The notes beneath the pieces were generated by a model, which was given only the letters and a program-made list of their open reading frames with translations, made no database searches and was not told where the DNA came from. From a bacterium HR33 (GTDB taxonomy: Bacteria > Gemmatimonadota > Gemmatimonadetes > Gemmatimonadales > GWC2-71-9), in the NCBI GenBank assembly GCA_002923375.1, contig BEIJ01000004.1, forward strand, positions 62,001 through 126,000: a stretch of DNA of 64,000 bases, given 5' to 3'. This document shows, one piece after another, positions 25,978 through 36,266 of the stretch (positions are counted from its first letter, which is position 1; every line of letters starts with the position of its first letter). Both the position numbers and the translations under genes were made by a program.

Positions 25978-26499
25978 TCAGGAATATTCCGCAGCTTTCA
26001 CGCGCCCGGCGGCAGCCTGCGCCTCACGCCGCCCCTCCTGCCAGAGTATCAGAGCCAGCAGGACCGCTCCGCAGGATACCGCCATGTCGGCCACGTTGAA
26101 GGTGGGCCAGTGGAAGGGGCCGATCCACACGTCTATAAAGTCCACCACGCCGCGCGGGCTGCGGATCCTATCGATCAGGTTCCCAACCGCACCCCCGCAG
26201 ATCAGAGCCAGCGAGATCAAGCGAACCCGCTGGGAAGGCGCGGTCTGCCTCACCATGGAACCGAGGATTACCAAAGCCAGTAAAGCCAGAGCCATGAACA
26301 CCCAGCGGGAATGTTCCCCCACGTGTATCCCGAACGCCGCCCCCCGGTTATAGACCAAATGAAAACTGAGCCAATCGCCGACCAGGGGTACCGATCGGTG
26401 GGACAAAGTCCTGACGGCTATGAGCTTGGTGATGAAATCGATGACCACCACGCTCGCGGCCACACCCCAAAAGAGCCGGCTCCTAGCGCCGTTTGCCAT
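25978..26499 (-). CDS. lspA: Lipoprotein signal peptidase (signal peptidase II)
   Basis: A 173-residue inner-membrane aspartyl protease that removes signal peptides from prolipoproteins after lipidation. It has four transmembrane helices, the conserved YNRGAAFG segment and both catalytic regions: GNLIDR and FNVADMA. The start overlaps the end of the DksA-like gene by 17 bases and has an AAGGAGGAAG site. Its substrates would include the lipoproteins in this window (SusD, DUF4382 and others). Confidence 0.96.
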   Translation of the reverse strand: MANGARSRLFWGVAASVVVIDFITKLIAVRTLSHRSVPLVGDWLSFHLVYNRGAAFGIHVGEHSRWVFMALALLALVILGSMVRQTAPSQRVRLISLALICGGAVGNLIDRIRSPRGVVDFIDVWIGPFHWPTFNVADMAVSCGAVLLALILWQEGRREAQAAAGRVKAAEYS

Positions 26500-26866
26500 C
26501 TTCCTCCTTCGCTTTGCAGTTGATGCACAAGCGAGCGTGAGGCAGAGCGTCCAGGCGCTCGAAGCTTATTTCCTCGCCGCACTCTTGGCACTTGCCGAAC
26601 TTCTCAGGCGTCAAGTACAACCGCCTCAATGCCTCGTTGACATGCCACAGGTAACGCCCTTCTTGAGACGCGAACAAGAATTGCTTCTCGCGTTCCATGG
26701 CGTCGGTACCCTGATCCGCCATGTGGAACGAATACGAGGAAAGATCTCCGTCGGCGTTCTGCAGAGTGGAACTGAACGACTCTCCGTAGTAACCCAACTC
26801 CTTCAGTACGCGCGCGCGCTCCTCGAGCAAGCGCTTTTCCAGGTGAGCCAGTTGCTTCTTGTTCAT
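26483..26866 (-). CDS. DksA/TraR-family zinc-finger protein
   Basis: A 127-residue protein with an N-terminal coiled coil (LEKRLLEERARVLKELGYYG) and a C-terminal four-cysteine zinc finger (CQEC near residue 93 and CINC near 114). DksA-family proteins bind the RNA polymerase secondary channel and modulate transcription; many short relatives lie next to lspA or ileS, as here. Classic DksA carries two acidic residues at the coiled-coil tip; in this short protein NADGD is the nearest candidate, so full DksA activity is uncertain. Confidence 0.85.
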   Translation of the reverse strand: MNKKQLAHLEKRLLEERARVLKELGYYGESFSSTLQNADGDLSSYSFHMADQGTDAMEREKQFLFASQEGRYLWHVNEALRRLYLTPEKFGKCQECGEEISFERLDALPHARLCINCKAKEEDGKRR

Positions 26867-26891
26867 ATAGCCACCTCGTTCGTGACTGCCG

Positions 26892-29800
26892 TCATTTTTG
26901 GGAAGCGCCGTGGCGCTTGAGCGAAATCAGGGCCTCCAGTCCGTCCACATCCACCTCCTGCACCAGATCCGCCTGGTTCAGCACCTCCCCGACCCGGATC
27001 CCGCGCGCCAGCGTCTCCCGGGCGATGAAACTCCCGTGCGCTCTGACTGCTTTTAGGATCTCCTGCGATCCCGCAAGCCCGAGCTCAATCCGAGTAGTAT
27101 AATCGTATCCTGCCTCTTTGCGTAGCCGCTGGATCCGGTGTACCAGCTCCCGAGCGATGCCCTCCAGCCGCAGCTCTTCGTCAAGCCTCGGATCGAGGGC
27201 GACCACATGGCCGTTCTGCCGCTCTACCAGCCAATCGGAGACCACCTCCCGTTCCACCCGGACGTCCTCCGGACGGTAGGTGAATTCCTCGCCCCCGTCG
27301 GTGCGCAGCGTCACCGACGCCCCTTGCTCCAGAGACAGCAGCTGCTCCCGACTCAACCGGCTCACCGCACTCGCCACCACTGGCGTCCGCTTCCCGTAAA
27401 CCTTCCCCAGGGAGGCGAAATTCGGCCGCCCCTTGAGCCTTACCAACTCGTCTTCCGATCCGATCAGCTCAATGGTCTTAACGTTTACTTCCTGCGCCAA
27501 AACCGGCAGCAGATCGTTCAGCAGGGCCCTCCCGACGTTCCCCGGTACGGCAATCCGCATGCATCCCAGGGGCTGCCGCACACGCAGGCCCTTCCTCTCC
27601 CTGGCCGCGCGAGCCAGAGAGGCCAGCGTTCTCACCGCCTCCATGGCCGAGTCAAGCTCGGGATCCCAGCGTCCCTGGTCCTCCGGGAAGCGGGCCAGGT
27701 GAACCGACTCTCCCACCAGGCGCCGGTGGATCGCGTCGGCCGTAAAGGGAGCTGCCGGGGCCATCAGGCGGCACAGCGTCACTAGCGCTTCGAACAGAGT
27801 GGCCACGGCCGCGGCGTCGGCGACGCTGTCCGGAGCCCAGAAGCGGGCTCGGTTCACCCTGACATACCAATTCGAAAGATCGTTGTCGGCGAACTCCATG
27901 ATCGCCCGGGTACCGGCCGTTACGTCGTAGCCGGACCAGGCTTCCCCGACGGAGGCCACCAGCCTATCGAGCTTGCCCAAAAGCCACCGGTCCACCGGAG
28001 GGCGTTCGTCAAGAGGCGGGGCATCCTCCGGATGCCAATCGCCCGCGTACAGGGCGAAGAAGTTATAGGTGTTCTTCAGCCGGTTTAGAAAGCCGCCCGC
28101 GAAGTCGGCGATCGCCTCGGGATCGAAGCGTTTAGGCAGCCAGACTTGACTCGAAGCCAGCAGATAGACGCGCACCGCATCAGCCCCATAGCGCCGTACC
28201 ACTTCTCCCGGATCGACCACATTGCCCAGGTGCTTCGACATCTTGCGCCCGTGGGCGTCCAGCAGGAGCCCGTTAACAATCACGTTTCTGTAGGCCGGAC
28301 GGTCGTATACACCGACCGCAATCGCCAGAAGGGAATAGAACCAACCCCGAGTTTGATCCAGACCTTCGCAGATAAAGTCCGCCGGAAAGTGCCGCTCGAA
28401 TTCCTGCGCGTGCTCGAAAGGATAGTGCCACTGGGCCCCTGGCATCGCCCCGGAATCGAACCACGCGTCGATCACCTCGGGGACGCGCCTCATCGACTCG
28501 CCGCAGTCGGGGCACCGGAACGTGTACTGGTCGATGAAAGGCTTGTGCGGATCGAAATCGTCCGGCAGCGGGCGCCCCAAGAGTCCCTCCAGCTCGGCGT
28601 AGGACCCTACGACCAAACAGTGTTGCTCCTGCGCGGTACAGCGCCACACGGGGAGCGGCGTACCCCAGTAACGGTCGCGGGAAAGCGCCCAGTCCACGTT
28701 GTTCGCCAGCCACTCCCCGAACCTCCCGCTTCCCACTTCCGGCGGGTACCAGTTCACCGACGCGTTGATCTCCAACATCCGCTCCTTGAACGCCGTAGTG
28801 CGCACAAACCACGATTTCCGGGCGTAGTAGATCAGAGGCGAACCGCACCGCCAGCAGAAGGGATAGCTGTGCTCGTACCCTTCGGGTTGATAGCGCCCGA
28901 ACAATTTCCCCTCGCGCTCCAGGCGTTCCGCGATCAGCGGATTGGCTTCGAAAACCACCTTCCCGTTGATCTCGTCCCACTTGGTACCGGAAAAGCGCCC
29001 AGCCTCGTCCACCACGTTGAAGAAGGCCAGCCCTTCCCGCTGCACGGTGGCGTAGTCGTCCGCCCCGAACGCCGGAGCTAGATGCACCAACCCCGTCCCC
29101 TCCTCGCTGGTTACGAAGTCGCCCGCCACCACGCGAAAAGCGTCCCCTTGCACCTCGACCGCATCCAGCAGCTGGCGGTACCTGCGACCCACCAGCTCCC
29201 TCCCTTTGAAGGCGGAGAGCCGGGGGAAGGCAGCCAGCGGCTTACCGTGCGTGGCCCCCGGGATCACCCGGTGCTCGGCGATGGAGCGCTCCACGATCAC
29301 CCTTTTGCCGTCCACGTCCAGCTCCACATAGTCGAACTCCGGGTTTACCGCCACCGCAACGTTGGACGGCAAGGTCCAAGGGGTAGTGGTCCAAACCAGC
29401 AGATAGCGGCGGGGCTCGCCCGGACTCCTCTCCAATTCGAACAGCACGTAGATGGAAGGACTTCTATGTTGCTCGTAACCCAACGCCAACTCGTGACTGG
29501 AGAGCGCAGTCTCGCACCTCCAGCAATAAGGGAGCACCTTGTGGCCTTCGTACAGATAGCCCTTCTCGTGGAGCCGCTGGAGAAGCCACCAGACGCTCTC
29601 GATGTACTCCTTCGAGTAGGTGATATAAGGGCGCTCGTAGTCCAACCAATATCCGATCCTATTGGAAAGGACCTCCCACTCGCTCTTGTACCGGAACACG
29701 CTCTCCCGGCAGCGGCGGTTGAATTCGGCCACCCCCAGCTTTTCTATTTCGGCCTTAGTCTTGATCTTCAGTTCTTTTTCGACCTCGATCTCGACGGGGA

Positions 29801-30071
29801 GTCCGTGCGTGTCCCACCCCGCGATCCGGGTCACCGACCTGCCTTGCATCGTGCGGTACCGGCATACCAAGTCCTTGATGGTGCGGGCAAACACGTGATG
29901 AATTCCCGGCCTCCCGTTGGCGGTAGGAGGACCTTCGTAGAACACGAACGGCTCGCCCTCGCGGGTGAGCTCGAGAGTGCGCTTGAAAAGATTCTCGCTC
30001 CGCCAGCGCTCGAGAACCTCCAGCTCGAGGGCATCCTGGGTCTCGTACTCCAAAGGTTCGAACCGTTTCAC
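26892..30071 (-). CDS. ileS: Isoleucyl-tRNA synthetase, type-2 (eukaryote-like) form
   Basis: A class I aminoacyl-tRNA synthetase of 1059 residues that charges tRNA-Ile and edits valine. The ATP-site HIGH equivalent is in [17 protein letters not shown], the KMSKS equivalent is KMSKHLGN (about residue 610), and the CP1 editing domain lies between. GRPGIHHV plus the long C-terminus point to the IleS2 group, known for low mupirocin sensitivity. It starts with GTG at 30071, overlapping the punA TGA (GTGA). Confidence 0.95.
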   Translation of the reverse strand: MKRFEPLEYETQDALELEVLERWRSENLFKRTLELTREGEPFVFYEGPPTANGRPGIHHVFARTIKDLVCRYRTMQGRSVTRIAGWDTHGLPVEIEVEKELKIKTKAEIEKLGVAEFNRRCRESVFRYKSEWEVLSNRIGYWLDYERPYITYSKEYIESVWWLLQRLHEKGYLYEGHKVLPYCWRCETALSSHELALGYEQHRSPSIYVLFELERSPGEPRRYLLVWTTTPWTLPSNVAVAVNPEFDYVELDVDGKRVIVERSIAEHRVIPGATHGKPLAAFPRLSAFKGRELVGRRYRQLLDAVEVQGDAFRVVAGDFVTSEEGTGLVHLAPAFGADDYATVQREGLAFFNVVDEAGRFSGTKWDEINGKVVFEANPLIAERLEREGKLFGRYQPEGYEHSYPFCWRCGSPLIYYARKSWFVRTTAFKERMLEINASVNWYPPEVGSGRFGEWLANNVDWALSRDRYWGTPLPVWRCTAQEQHCLVVGSYAELEGLLGRPLPDDFDPHKPFIDQYTFRCPDCGESMRRVPEVIDAWFDSGAMPGAQWHYPFEHAQEFERHFPADFICEGLDQTRGWFYSLLAIAVGVYDRPAYRNVIVNGLLLDAHGRKMSKHLGNVVDPGEVVRRYGADAVRVYLLASSQVWLPKRFDPEAIADFAGGFLNRLKNTYNFFALYAGDWHPEDAPPLDERPPVDRWLLGKLDRLVASVGEAWSGYDVTAGTRAIMEFADNDLSNWYVRVNRARFWAPDSVADAAAVATLFEALVTLCRLMAPAAPFTADAIHRRLVGESVHLARFPEDQGRWDPELDSAMEAVRTLASLARAARERKGLRVRQPLGCMRIAVPGNVGRALLNDLLPVLAQEVNVKTIELIGSEDELVRLKGRPNFASLGKVYGKRTPVVASAVSRLSREQLLSLEQGASVTLRTDGGEEFTYRPEDVRVEREVVSDWLVERQNGHVVALDPRLDEELRLEGIARELVHRIQRLRKEAGYDYTTRIELGLAGSQEILKAVRAHGSFIARETLARGIRVGEVLNQADLVQEVDVDGLEALISLKRHGASQK

Positions 30072-30895
30072 AACCGCTCCAAGACCGTACGGATCAACTT
30101 GGTAAGCTCCGGCTCCGCTCGAGCCGCCGTAGCGATAATCTCCTCCACGTTCGCCGGCTCCAAGGCGTCCGGCAGACAGGCATCGGTGATGATGGAAATC
30201 CCCAGCACCCGCATTCCCCCGTGCACCGCCACTATAACCTCGGGAACCGTGGACATCCCCACCACATCGGCCCCTATGGACCTCAAGAACCGATATTCGG
30301 CCGCGGTCTCCAGGTTGGGACCGGTCACCGCCACGTACACTCCCTCGTGCAGCACAATGCGCAGGTCCCTGGCGGCTTCCCGGGCAAGGGCCCGCAACTC
30401 GGGGTCATATGCCCGGGACATATCGGGGAACCTGGGGCCCAGAGAATCGTCGTTGGGACCGACCAAAGGATTGTCTCCCAGCAGATTGATATGGTCCGCA
30501 ATCAAAACCAGCTCGCCCGGGCGCCACAGCGGATGCATGCCCCCGCATGCATTGGACACCACCAGCACTCCGGCGCCCAATGCGCGCATCACCCGCACCG
30601 GAAAGGTCACCTGCTGTAAAGTGTATCCCTCATAGCGGTGAAACCTCCCCTGCATGGCCACTACCCTTTTTCCGCCCAACGTACCGAAGAGCAGCCTCCC
30701 CTCGTGACTCTCCACCGTCGAAAGAGGGAATCCGGGAATGTCGCCATAGGAGATTGCCGCCTCGAGGTCGATCTCCCGGGCCAACCCTCCCAACCCCGTG
30801 CCCAAGATCACGGCCACCTCCGGCTCCAAGCGCGTGCGAGACCGGATAAGTTCGACAGCTTTCCCGACGGCAGCCGAAAGCTCCGTAACGCTCAC
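30068..30895 (-). CDS. punA: Purine nucleoside phosphorylase, trimeric type
   Basis: A 275-residue PNP/MTAP-family enzyme that splits purine nucleosides with phosphate. Recognisable parts: ILGTGLGGL (phosphate loop), [37 protein letters not shown] and VGMSTVPE. It starts with GTG, overlapping the divIVA stop (GTGA), and is coupled to ileS downstream. Specificity (guanosine/inosine versus methylthioadenosine) cannot be settled from the sequence. Confidence 0.93.
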   Translation of the reverse strand: MSVTELSAAVGKAVELIRSRTRLEPEVAVILGTGLGGLAREIDLEAAISYGDIPGFPLSTVESHEGRLLFGTLGGKRVVAMQGRFHRYEGYTLQQVTFPVRVMRALGAGVLVVSNACGGMHPLWRPGELVLIADHINLLGDNPLVGPNDDSLGPRFPDMSRAYDPELRALAREAARDLRIVLHEGVYVAVTGPNLETAAEYRFLRSIGADVVGMSTVPEVIVAVHGGMRVLGISIITDACLPDALEPANVEEIIATAARAEPELTKLIRTVLERL

Positions 30896-31386
30896 GGCAA
30901 CTTAGGCGGGCTTCCGTCCCGGGAGTGTGCCTCCAGGGCGTCCACCTCGGACAAATAGCGCTCCAGTAGAGTTCGGAACGAAGCCAGGTAAGCCGTAAAA
31001 TGACGCTGCGCCGCCTCGATGTCCCGGCGCACGGCCTGCTCCGCAGCACGAGCCTCGCTCAGGATTCGGTCGGCCTCGGCACGCGCCTCCCGCAGCACAA
31101 GCTCAGCTTCCCGCCTAGCCGCTTCCTCGGTCTCCGCTCGCAACTGCTGCGCCGCAATCAAGGCCTCGTTGAGCGCCTTCTCCCGCTCGCGAAACGCCTT
31201 GAGCTGCTCCCGGAAACTCTGCAACCGCTCCTCCAGCACCGCACGCTCGCGGAGCAGCCGTTCCACTTCCTCGGCAACCCTCGTTCTGAAATCTTCCACC
31301 CCCGCAGGGTCGTAGCCGCGAAGGGTCCGGTGGAATTCTTGCGACCGTATGTCCACCGGCGTTATGTGGAACCCCGAATCGGTCAT
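30892..31386 (-). CDS. divIVA: DivIVA-domain coiled-coil protein
   Basis: 164 residues: an N-terminal DivIVA membrane-binding module ([20 protein letters not shown], about 8-27) followed by a long charged coiled coil (about 35-140). DivIVA proteins sense negatively curved membrane and recruit division, pole or wall-growth proteins. The neighbouring yggS gene is a common companion. A pole-marking scaffold is of interest given the MglA-type GTPase elsewhere in the window, but no link is shown. Overlaps both neighbours by four bases. Confidence 0.9.
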   Translation of the reverse strand: MTDSGFHITPVDIRSQEFHRTLRGYDPAGVEDFRTRVAEEVERLLRERAVLEERLQSFREQLKAFREREKALNEALIAAQQLRAETEEAARREAELVLREARAEADRILSEARAAEQAVRRDIEAAQRHFTAYLASFRTLLERYLSEVDALEAHSRDGSPPKLP

Positions 31387-32078
31387 GCTGTACGCTCCCC
31401 GAGCAGCAAAGTACCCAAGCGCACCATGGTGGCTCCCTCCGCAACGGCCGAACGGAAGTCACCGGACATACCCATGGACAAGATAGGCAAGTCTAGACCC
31501 TGTTTCTCTAACTTCGATTTCAGCTCTCTCAGGCCGCCAAATACCCGCCGCTGCACGGCTTCGTCATCGGTCAAAGGAGCCATGGTCATCAGTCCTTCCA
31601 GTCGAAGCTCCTCCATCGCCGCGATGCCGTGGGCCAGCTCCTCCGCGGCATCGGGCAGGCAGCCGCTTTTCTGCGGCTCCCCGCTCAAGTTGACTTGGAG
31701 CAAAACGCTGAGCCGGCCACCAGCAGCACGGGTACGTACCGCGCGCGCCAGTGCGTCCGCCACCCGCTGCGAATCCACCGATTGAACCATCTCGAATCGG
31801 CCCGGAATATACTTGGCCTTGTTGGTCTGAAGGTGCCCTATCAGATGCCAGCGAATCGGCAGCTGAGCGAGAACCTCCTGCTTCCTCATAGCTTCTTGAA
31901 CGCGGTTCTCCCCGATCTCCCCCACCCCCGCCTCCACTGCCGCACGTACCACCTCGGGCGGATGTCCCTTGGTCACCGCCACTATCCGAACCGGGTGGCT
32001 CCACCCTTCCCTGGCTTGGATCGCGGCGATTTCGTCTCTGACCCGCTTTAGGTTCTCCCGGATCTTACCGGGATCCAT
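31383..32078 (-). CDS. yggS: PLP homeostasis protein (YggS/PROSC family)
   Basis: A 231-residue PLP-binding TIM-barrel protein: VAVTKGHP holds the PLP-linked lysine, and GENRVQEA, WHLIGHLQTNK, VDS and SMGMSGDFRSAVAEGATMVRLG are diagnostic (each visible in order). It buffers pyridoxal phosphate and has no catalytic reaction. It overlaps divIVA by four bases. The ribosome site is weak. Confidence 0.95.
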   Translation of the reverse strand: MDPGKIRENLKRVRDEIAAIQAREGWSHPVRIVAVTKGHPPEVVRAAVEAGVGEIGENRVQEAMRKQEVLAQLPIRWHLIGHLQTNKAKYIPGRFEMVQSVDSQRVADALARAVRTRAAGGRLSVLLQVNLSGEPQKSGCLPDAAEELAHGIAAMEELRLEGLMTMAPLTDDEAVQRRVFGGLRELKSKLEKQGLDLPILSMGMSGDFRSAVAEGATMVRLGTLLLGERTA

Positions 32079-32114
32079 AGGCGATAAAAGTTAATACCGA
32101 TCCCAGGCGGAGGC

Positions 32115-34559
32115 TCACCTAGAGCCACCCGCTCCCGATCCGCTGTCTGCCAGGGGGATGGCCGTATCCTGGCTCTTGAGCGTGGCGATTACCTCGGCGA
32201 GCTGCCGGCTGGGCGAGAGCTGGTAGGCCAACTCCAGATTCTTGATGCTCTTCTCCCGGTCTCCCAGGAACTCGTACGCCTGCCCCAGGGACAGTGGGGG
32301 AATGCTGAGGTTGGTGGCGATGTTCGAGTTCGTCGGATCCAGGATCAAAGTGTCCGCCTCCAGCAGCCCCGCGTAGCGATAAACCTCCCAAACCAGCTGC
32401 TCGGTGCGGGGAACGTCCACCGGAATCCCGAGCAGGCCGGGAGCTAGGCGCGAGCTGTCGGGCGATTCCGACGCGTGAATCCGAAGCACTAGACCTTCCT
32501 GGGTCATGTAGCGGTTCAGACCCAACCAACTTCCCGTCCCAGCGGTTATCGAGAAATAGACCGGTCGTCGCTGATAGTTCTCCTGCAAGAGCCTGAGTAT
32601 GAGAATATCCTTTACGTAAAGGGGTGTCCCTTCTCGGTAAGCCGTCTCTACCCGCCCCGCTCTATAGCTAAGACTCCGCGACAATAGCCGCGGCTGAAGG
32701 CTGGCAATTTCTTCGTCCGACAGGGTATGAAGAGGTGGAGGCGGCTCGGCGGGTGCCAGGTCTGCAAACCAGGGCGCCTGCGCCGGATCGAATCGCCTCA
32801 CAGGATTGTCCCGGAGCTGACGTATATACCAGTCGGTGTTGCCCAGCGACAGGTTGACCACCGCGACATCCTGCCGCACACCTTCAACTTCCTGTATGTA
32901 CCACAGCGGAAACGTGTCGTTGTCGCCATTGGTGAAGATTATCCCGTACGGCTCCACCGATTGCAGCAGGTTGTAGGCGAAGTCCCGAGCAAGCTCCACC
33001 GCAGGCCCGTGCGCCCTGCTCGCCGCCTTGAAGTTCGTCACGAACGGCAGCGCCCCCAGACCGAGCACCAGAGGAGCGAAGCGGACCGCTGCCCGTCCGC
33101 GTTCTTCCCACACCTCTTTCAGCCTGCGATAGAGCGCCGCTGCACCGATTCCCGCCAGCAAACCCCAGACCTGAAAGGAAACCGTGAAGAAATAATCCCG
33201 CTCTCTGACTTCGTGCATGTTAGCGTCCGGGAACTGATCATAGCCGATCGAGTACCCCGGCTTGAAGTTGATATACCCGACCAACCCGAATCCGGTGGTA
33301 AGCCAGAGAACGACGAGCAGCCAGAACAACCCCCCGTCGCGCCGCTTCAAAAACTGAGCGCCATAGATCCCAAGCGACGTAAACAACAAGGTGAACGGCA
33401 ACCTTGCGGGAATAGGAAGCCCGGGGATCAACGGAGTATTGCGCGCGAACACCGGATCGGTGGATCCCAGACTGTTGGCCCACTGCCAGTCGAAGTACTG
33501 GAGGTAGTTGACGATTTGCAACCAGATTATGGTTAGTGACCTACCCGGGTTGTCCGGACCGGAGGGGTATATCGGATTGTCCAGGGGCGAGCGAGGCGGG
33601 TACTGCTCCCGCCGAATCACTGCCCACAGAGACTCCCAGGTAGAGGGATCAGCCTCGTTGATCATGGGGTTGAGGCCCGCCCGAACATAAAGGAACAGAT
33701 AGGTAGAGGCTCCCGCCACAGCCAACACCAGCACGCTAGCGGCAAAGAGCAGTGCTCCGGCGCTGGCCGCGTAGACCGCGGCTCCGGCGAAAATCAGGCC
33801 TCCTAAAAAGAGGAGCCCGGTACTTCCCATGCCGGTACCCACGAGCAACGCCCAGACCCCGGTGACCACGGCCAGCTGCGCACGCTCCACCCTGCGTTCT
33901 CCTTCATCCTTGAGCGGCTCCCGCTGAATGGTGTACCACATGAAGCTCACCAGCGCCGGCCCCACCAGCAGAGTCAACAGGTGGTTCCCCACGGACACCG
34001 CCATCAGATAGACGATCAACAGGAGCACGTGGGGTGCTCGGGGAGTGCCGCGGTGCTTTCGCCACACCCACGCCAGCCAGCAAATGGCCGCGATGCTGAA
34101 CGTAGCCACCATGTAGACCTCGGTCTCCACCGAGTTCTGCCATACGGTGAAGACAAAAGCCGAACATACCGCGGCAGCGGCGGCGCCCCCTACAACGAAG
34201 AGGCGATCCTTCTCGCCACCGGCTCTTCCCTTGAGCCCCTGCGCCGCGACCAGGAAGAAGAACGCTGCGGCCCCCGCGCTGAACACTGCAGTCATCAGGT
34301 TGGTGCGGAAAGCGTACTCGCCGATCCGGACCACATCGGCCCAAACATGAGCCAGGAGCACGAAGAGGGGAGTCCCCGGCGGATGTGGAATACCGAGAAT
34401 CTTGGCGGTGGCGATGAACTCCCCGGCGTCCCAAAACGTCACCGTGGGAGCCAGAGTCCAGATGTACCCTGCCAGTACCACCGCGAACACCGCCACCGCA
34501 CCCCAGTACGGGGGCCGCTCCACATCGGCGGCGGGAACCGAACCCAACCGCTCAGTCAT
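32115..34559 (-). CDS. DUF2723 membrane protein (GT-C-like)
   Basis: An 814-residue polytopic protein with a membrane N-terminal half of about 12 helices and a soluble C-terminal part. The N-terminus carries the DUF2723 signature (LAPTVTFWDAGEFIATAKIL, then GIPHPPGTPLFVLLAHVW). This family is related to GT-C glycosyltransferases that use polyprenyl-linked sugars, for instance in protein O-mannosylation. The soluble tail contains NGDNDTFPLWYIQEVEGVRQDV, typical of the family. It overlaps cdaA by eight bases. Donor and acceptor are unknown. Confidence 0.85.
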   Translation of the reverse strand: MTERLGSVPAADVERPPYWGAVAVFAVVLAGYIWTLAPTVTFWDAGEFIATAKILGIPHPPGTPLFVLLAHVWADVVRIGEYAFRTNLMTAVFSAGAAAFFFLVAAQGLKGRAGGEKDRLFVVGGAAAAAVCSAFVFTVWQNSVETEVYMVATFSIAAICWLAWVWRKHRGTPRAPHVLLLIVYLMAVSVGNHLLTLLVGPALVSFMWYTIQREPLKDEGERRVERAQLAVVTGVWALLVGTGMGSTGLLFLGGLIFAGAAVYAASAGALLFAASVLVLAVAGASTYLFLYVRAGLNPMINEADPSTWESLWAVIRREQYPPRSPLDNPIYPSGPDNPGRSLTIIWLQIVNYLQYFDWQWANSLGSTDPVFARNTPLIPGLPIPARLPFTLLFTSLGIYGAQFLKRRDGGLFWLLVVLWLTTGFGLVGYINFKPGYSIGYDQFPDANMHEVRERDYFFTVSFQVWGLLAGIGAAALYRRLKEVWEERGRAAVRFAPLVLGLGALPFVTNFKAASRAHGPAVELARDFAYNLLQSVEPYGIIFTNGDNDTFPLWYIQEVEGVRQDVAVVNLSLGNTDWYIRQLRDNPVRRFDPAQAPWFADLAPAEPPPPLHTLSDEEIASLQPRLLSRSLSYRAGRVETAYREGTPLYVKDILILRLLQENYQRRPVYFSITAGTGSWLGLNRYMTQEGLVLRIHASESPDSSRLAPGLLGIPVDVPRTEQLVWEVYRYAGLLEADTLILDPTNSNIATNLSIPPLSLGQAYEFLGDREKSIKNLELAYQLSPSRQLAEVIATLKSQDTAIPLADSGSGAGGSR

Positions 34560-35358
34560 GGCGAGACACCGAAGCGCGAGAGCCGGACAGCACCAGAGCC
34601 GCCGCCGACCTTCCGGTCAACACTTGCTTGATCTGCTGGGGCGTGACGTCACGGTACAACAGCCCGCGCATGGCTATAGAGATCTGGGAAGTTTCCTCGG
34701 ACACCACGATCACGATCGCATCGGTTTCCTCAGACAGCCCCAGGGCGGCTCGGTGCCTGGTACCCAGAGAGCGATCGCTCACCGGGTACTGAGTAAGAGG
34801 CAAAACGCAGCCCGCCCCGATGATCTGGTCCCCCCGGATCAACACGGCTCCGTCGTGCAGGGGCGAGTAAGGCGTAAAGATCGTGGCGATCAAGTCCGCC
34901 GACACCGTCGCTCGCATCTCGGTTCCCGTTTCCAAGTAGTCGTTCAAAGCCACTTCTCCTTCCACCGCTATGATACCGCCGGTACCGGACCGGGCCAGTC
35001 TCTCCGCCGCTTCGGCAATCTGCTCGGCTACGGCCTGGGTGTTGCCCGGAGTGAAAAGCTGTATCGCCCGGGCTCGGCCCAACTTGGCCAGCGCGTGCCT
35101 CAATTCCGGCTGAAAAACCACCACCGCCGCAAACACTCCGTAGGTGAACACCATGCCCAGCATGGTCGCAATCACGTTGAACTTGAGCAGCAAGGCCAGG
35201 AAATATATCAAGCCGAGAACGATCAGTCCGAGCAGGATCTGCAGCGCCCGCGTCCCGGCCAAGAAAAGCAGTACGTGGTAGATGACGAAGGCCACGATCA
35301 GGATCTCTATCACGTCCCCCCAGCCCGGTATCAAAAACCGAAGATGCTCCCAAGACAT
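34552..35358 (-). CDS. cdaA: Membrane diadenylate cyclase (c-di-AMP synthase)
   Basis: A 268-residue CdaA/DacA-type protein: three N-terminal transmembrane helices (about 10-80), then a DAC domain with the paired catalytic motifs DGA (in LHDGAVLIRGD) and RHR (in GTRHRAALG). It condenses two ATP into c-di-AMP, which controls potassium/osmotic balance and wall homeostasis. The start is the ATG at 35358 sharing one base with the folP stop (TGATG); the open frame continuing to 35553 is a folP shadow. Confidence 0.96.
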   Translation of the reverse strand: MSWEHLRFLIPGWGDVIEILIVAFVIYHVLLFLAGTRALQILLGLIVLGLIYFLALLLKFNVIATMLGMVFTYGVFAAVVVFQPELRHALAKLGRARAIQLFTPGNTQAVAEQIAEAAERLARSGTGGIIAVEGEVALNDYLETGTEMRATVSADLIATIFTPYSPLHDGAVLIRGDQIIGAGCVLPLTQYPVSDRSLGTRHRAALGLSEETDAIVIVVSEETSQISIAMRGLLYRDVTPQQIKQVLTGRSAAALVLSGSRASVSRHD

Positions 35359-36266
35359 CAAGCCCTCCGCACCGCCCGCGCCACTGCCAGCGCCTCGAGC
35401 GTAGGCTCCACCGAGTGGACCCTGAACAAAGAAGCTCCGAGCCAGTAAGCCAGCACACAGGCGGCCGCTGTAGCCAGATCCCGCTGCCCTACCTCCTTGC
35501 CTGTGACCGCCCCCAGAAAGCGCTTCCGCGAAGGGCCCACCATTATGGGACATCCCAAAACGGCGAGAGCGTCGATCCTTCGCAGTATCCGCAAGCTCTG
35601 CTCCGGCGTTTTGGAAAAGCCCAGACCGGGATCTACTACGATCCTAGCTCGGGGCACGCCCCGCTCCTCCGCGGCCTTTATAGCTAGATCCAGCTCCCCA
35701 ACTACCTCCCTCTCCAGATCGGCATACTCCGCGTAGCGGTAACTGGCCATTTCCCCTACTCCACCTCTGGAGTGCATCAATACCAGTCCCGCACCGTACT
35801 CGGCACACACGTCGGCAATTCGCGGATCCAATCTCAGTCCGGATACGTCGTTGATCACCCACGCACCTGCCTCCAAAGCCCTCCGCGCGGTGGACGCCTT
35901 CACTGTATCCACGCTCACCGGCACCGAGGGGTATCGCTCGGCCAGGGCATGCAGCACCGGCTCGAGTCTCCGCCACTCCTCTTCCTCCGGAACGGGCACC
36001 GCACCGGGGCGCGTCGATTCCGCCCCCACGTCGATCATTCCTGCCCCGGCCTCGAGCAAGCGCTCGGCCTGACGCAAAGCGGCTGACGGATCTAGGTACG
36101 CGCCGCCATCGCTGAAGGAGTCGGGAGTTACATTGAGGATCCCGACCACCACCGGAGGATCGAGCGGAATAGAGCCCCGCCCCACCTGCCAAATGTCTGC
36201 CTGATTCTGCTGGTGAGTGTGCCGGGCGACCTGCGGCGCGGCCGGCCGCGCAATGCCGTCGGTCAC
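35358..36266 (-). CDS. folP: Dihydropteroate synthase
   Basis: A 302-residue TIM-barrel enzyme of folate synthesis joining pterin pyrophosphate and p-aminobenzoate. Motifs: [44 protein letters not shown] and GPSRKRF. About 35 N-terminal residues before the first strand look non-conserved. It lies between ftsH (ATGA overlap) and cdaA, an order seen in several phyla. Confidence 0.96.
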   Translation of the reverse strand: MTDGIARPAAPQVARHTHQQNQADIWQVGRGSIPLDPPVVVGILNVTPDSFSDGGAYLDPSAALRQAERLLEAGAGMIDVGAESTRPGAVPVPEEEEWRRLEPVLHALAERYPSVPVSVDTVKASTARRALEAGAWVINDVSGLRLDPRIADVCAEYGAGLVLMHSRGGVGEMASYRYAEYADLEREVVGELDLAIKAAEERGVPRARIVVDPGLGFSKTPEQSLRILRRIDALAVLGCPIMVGPSRKRFLGAVTGKEVGQRDLATAAACVLAYWLGASLFRVHSVEPTLEALAVARAVRRA

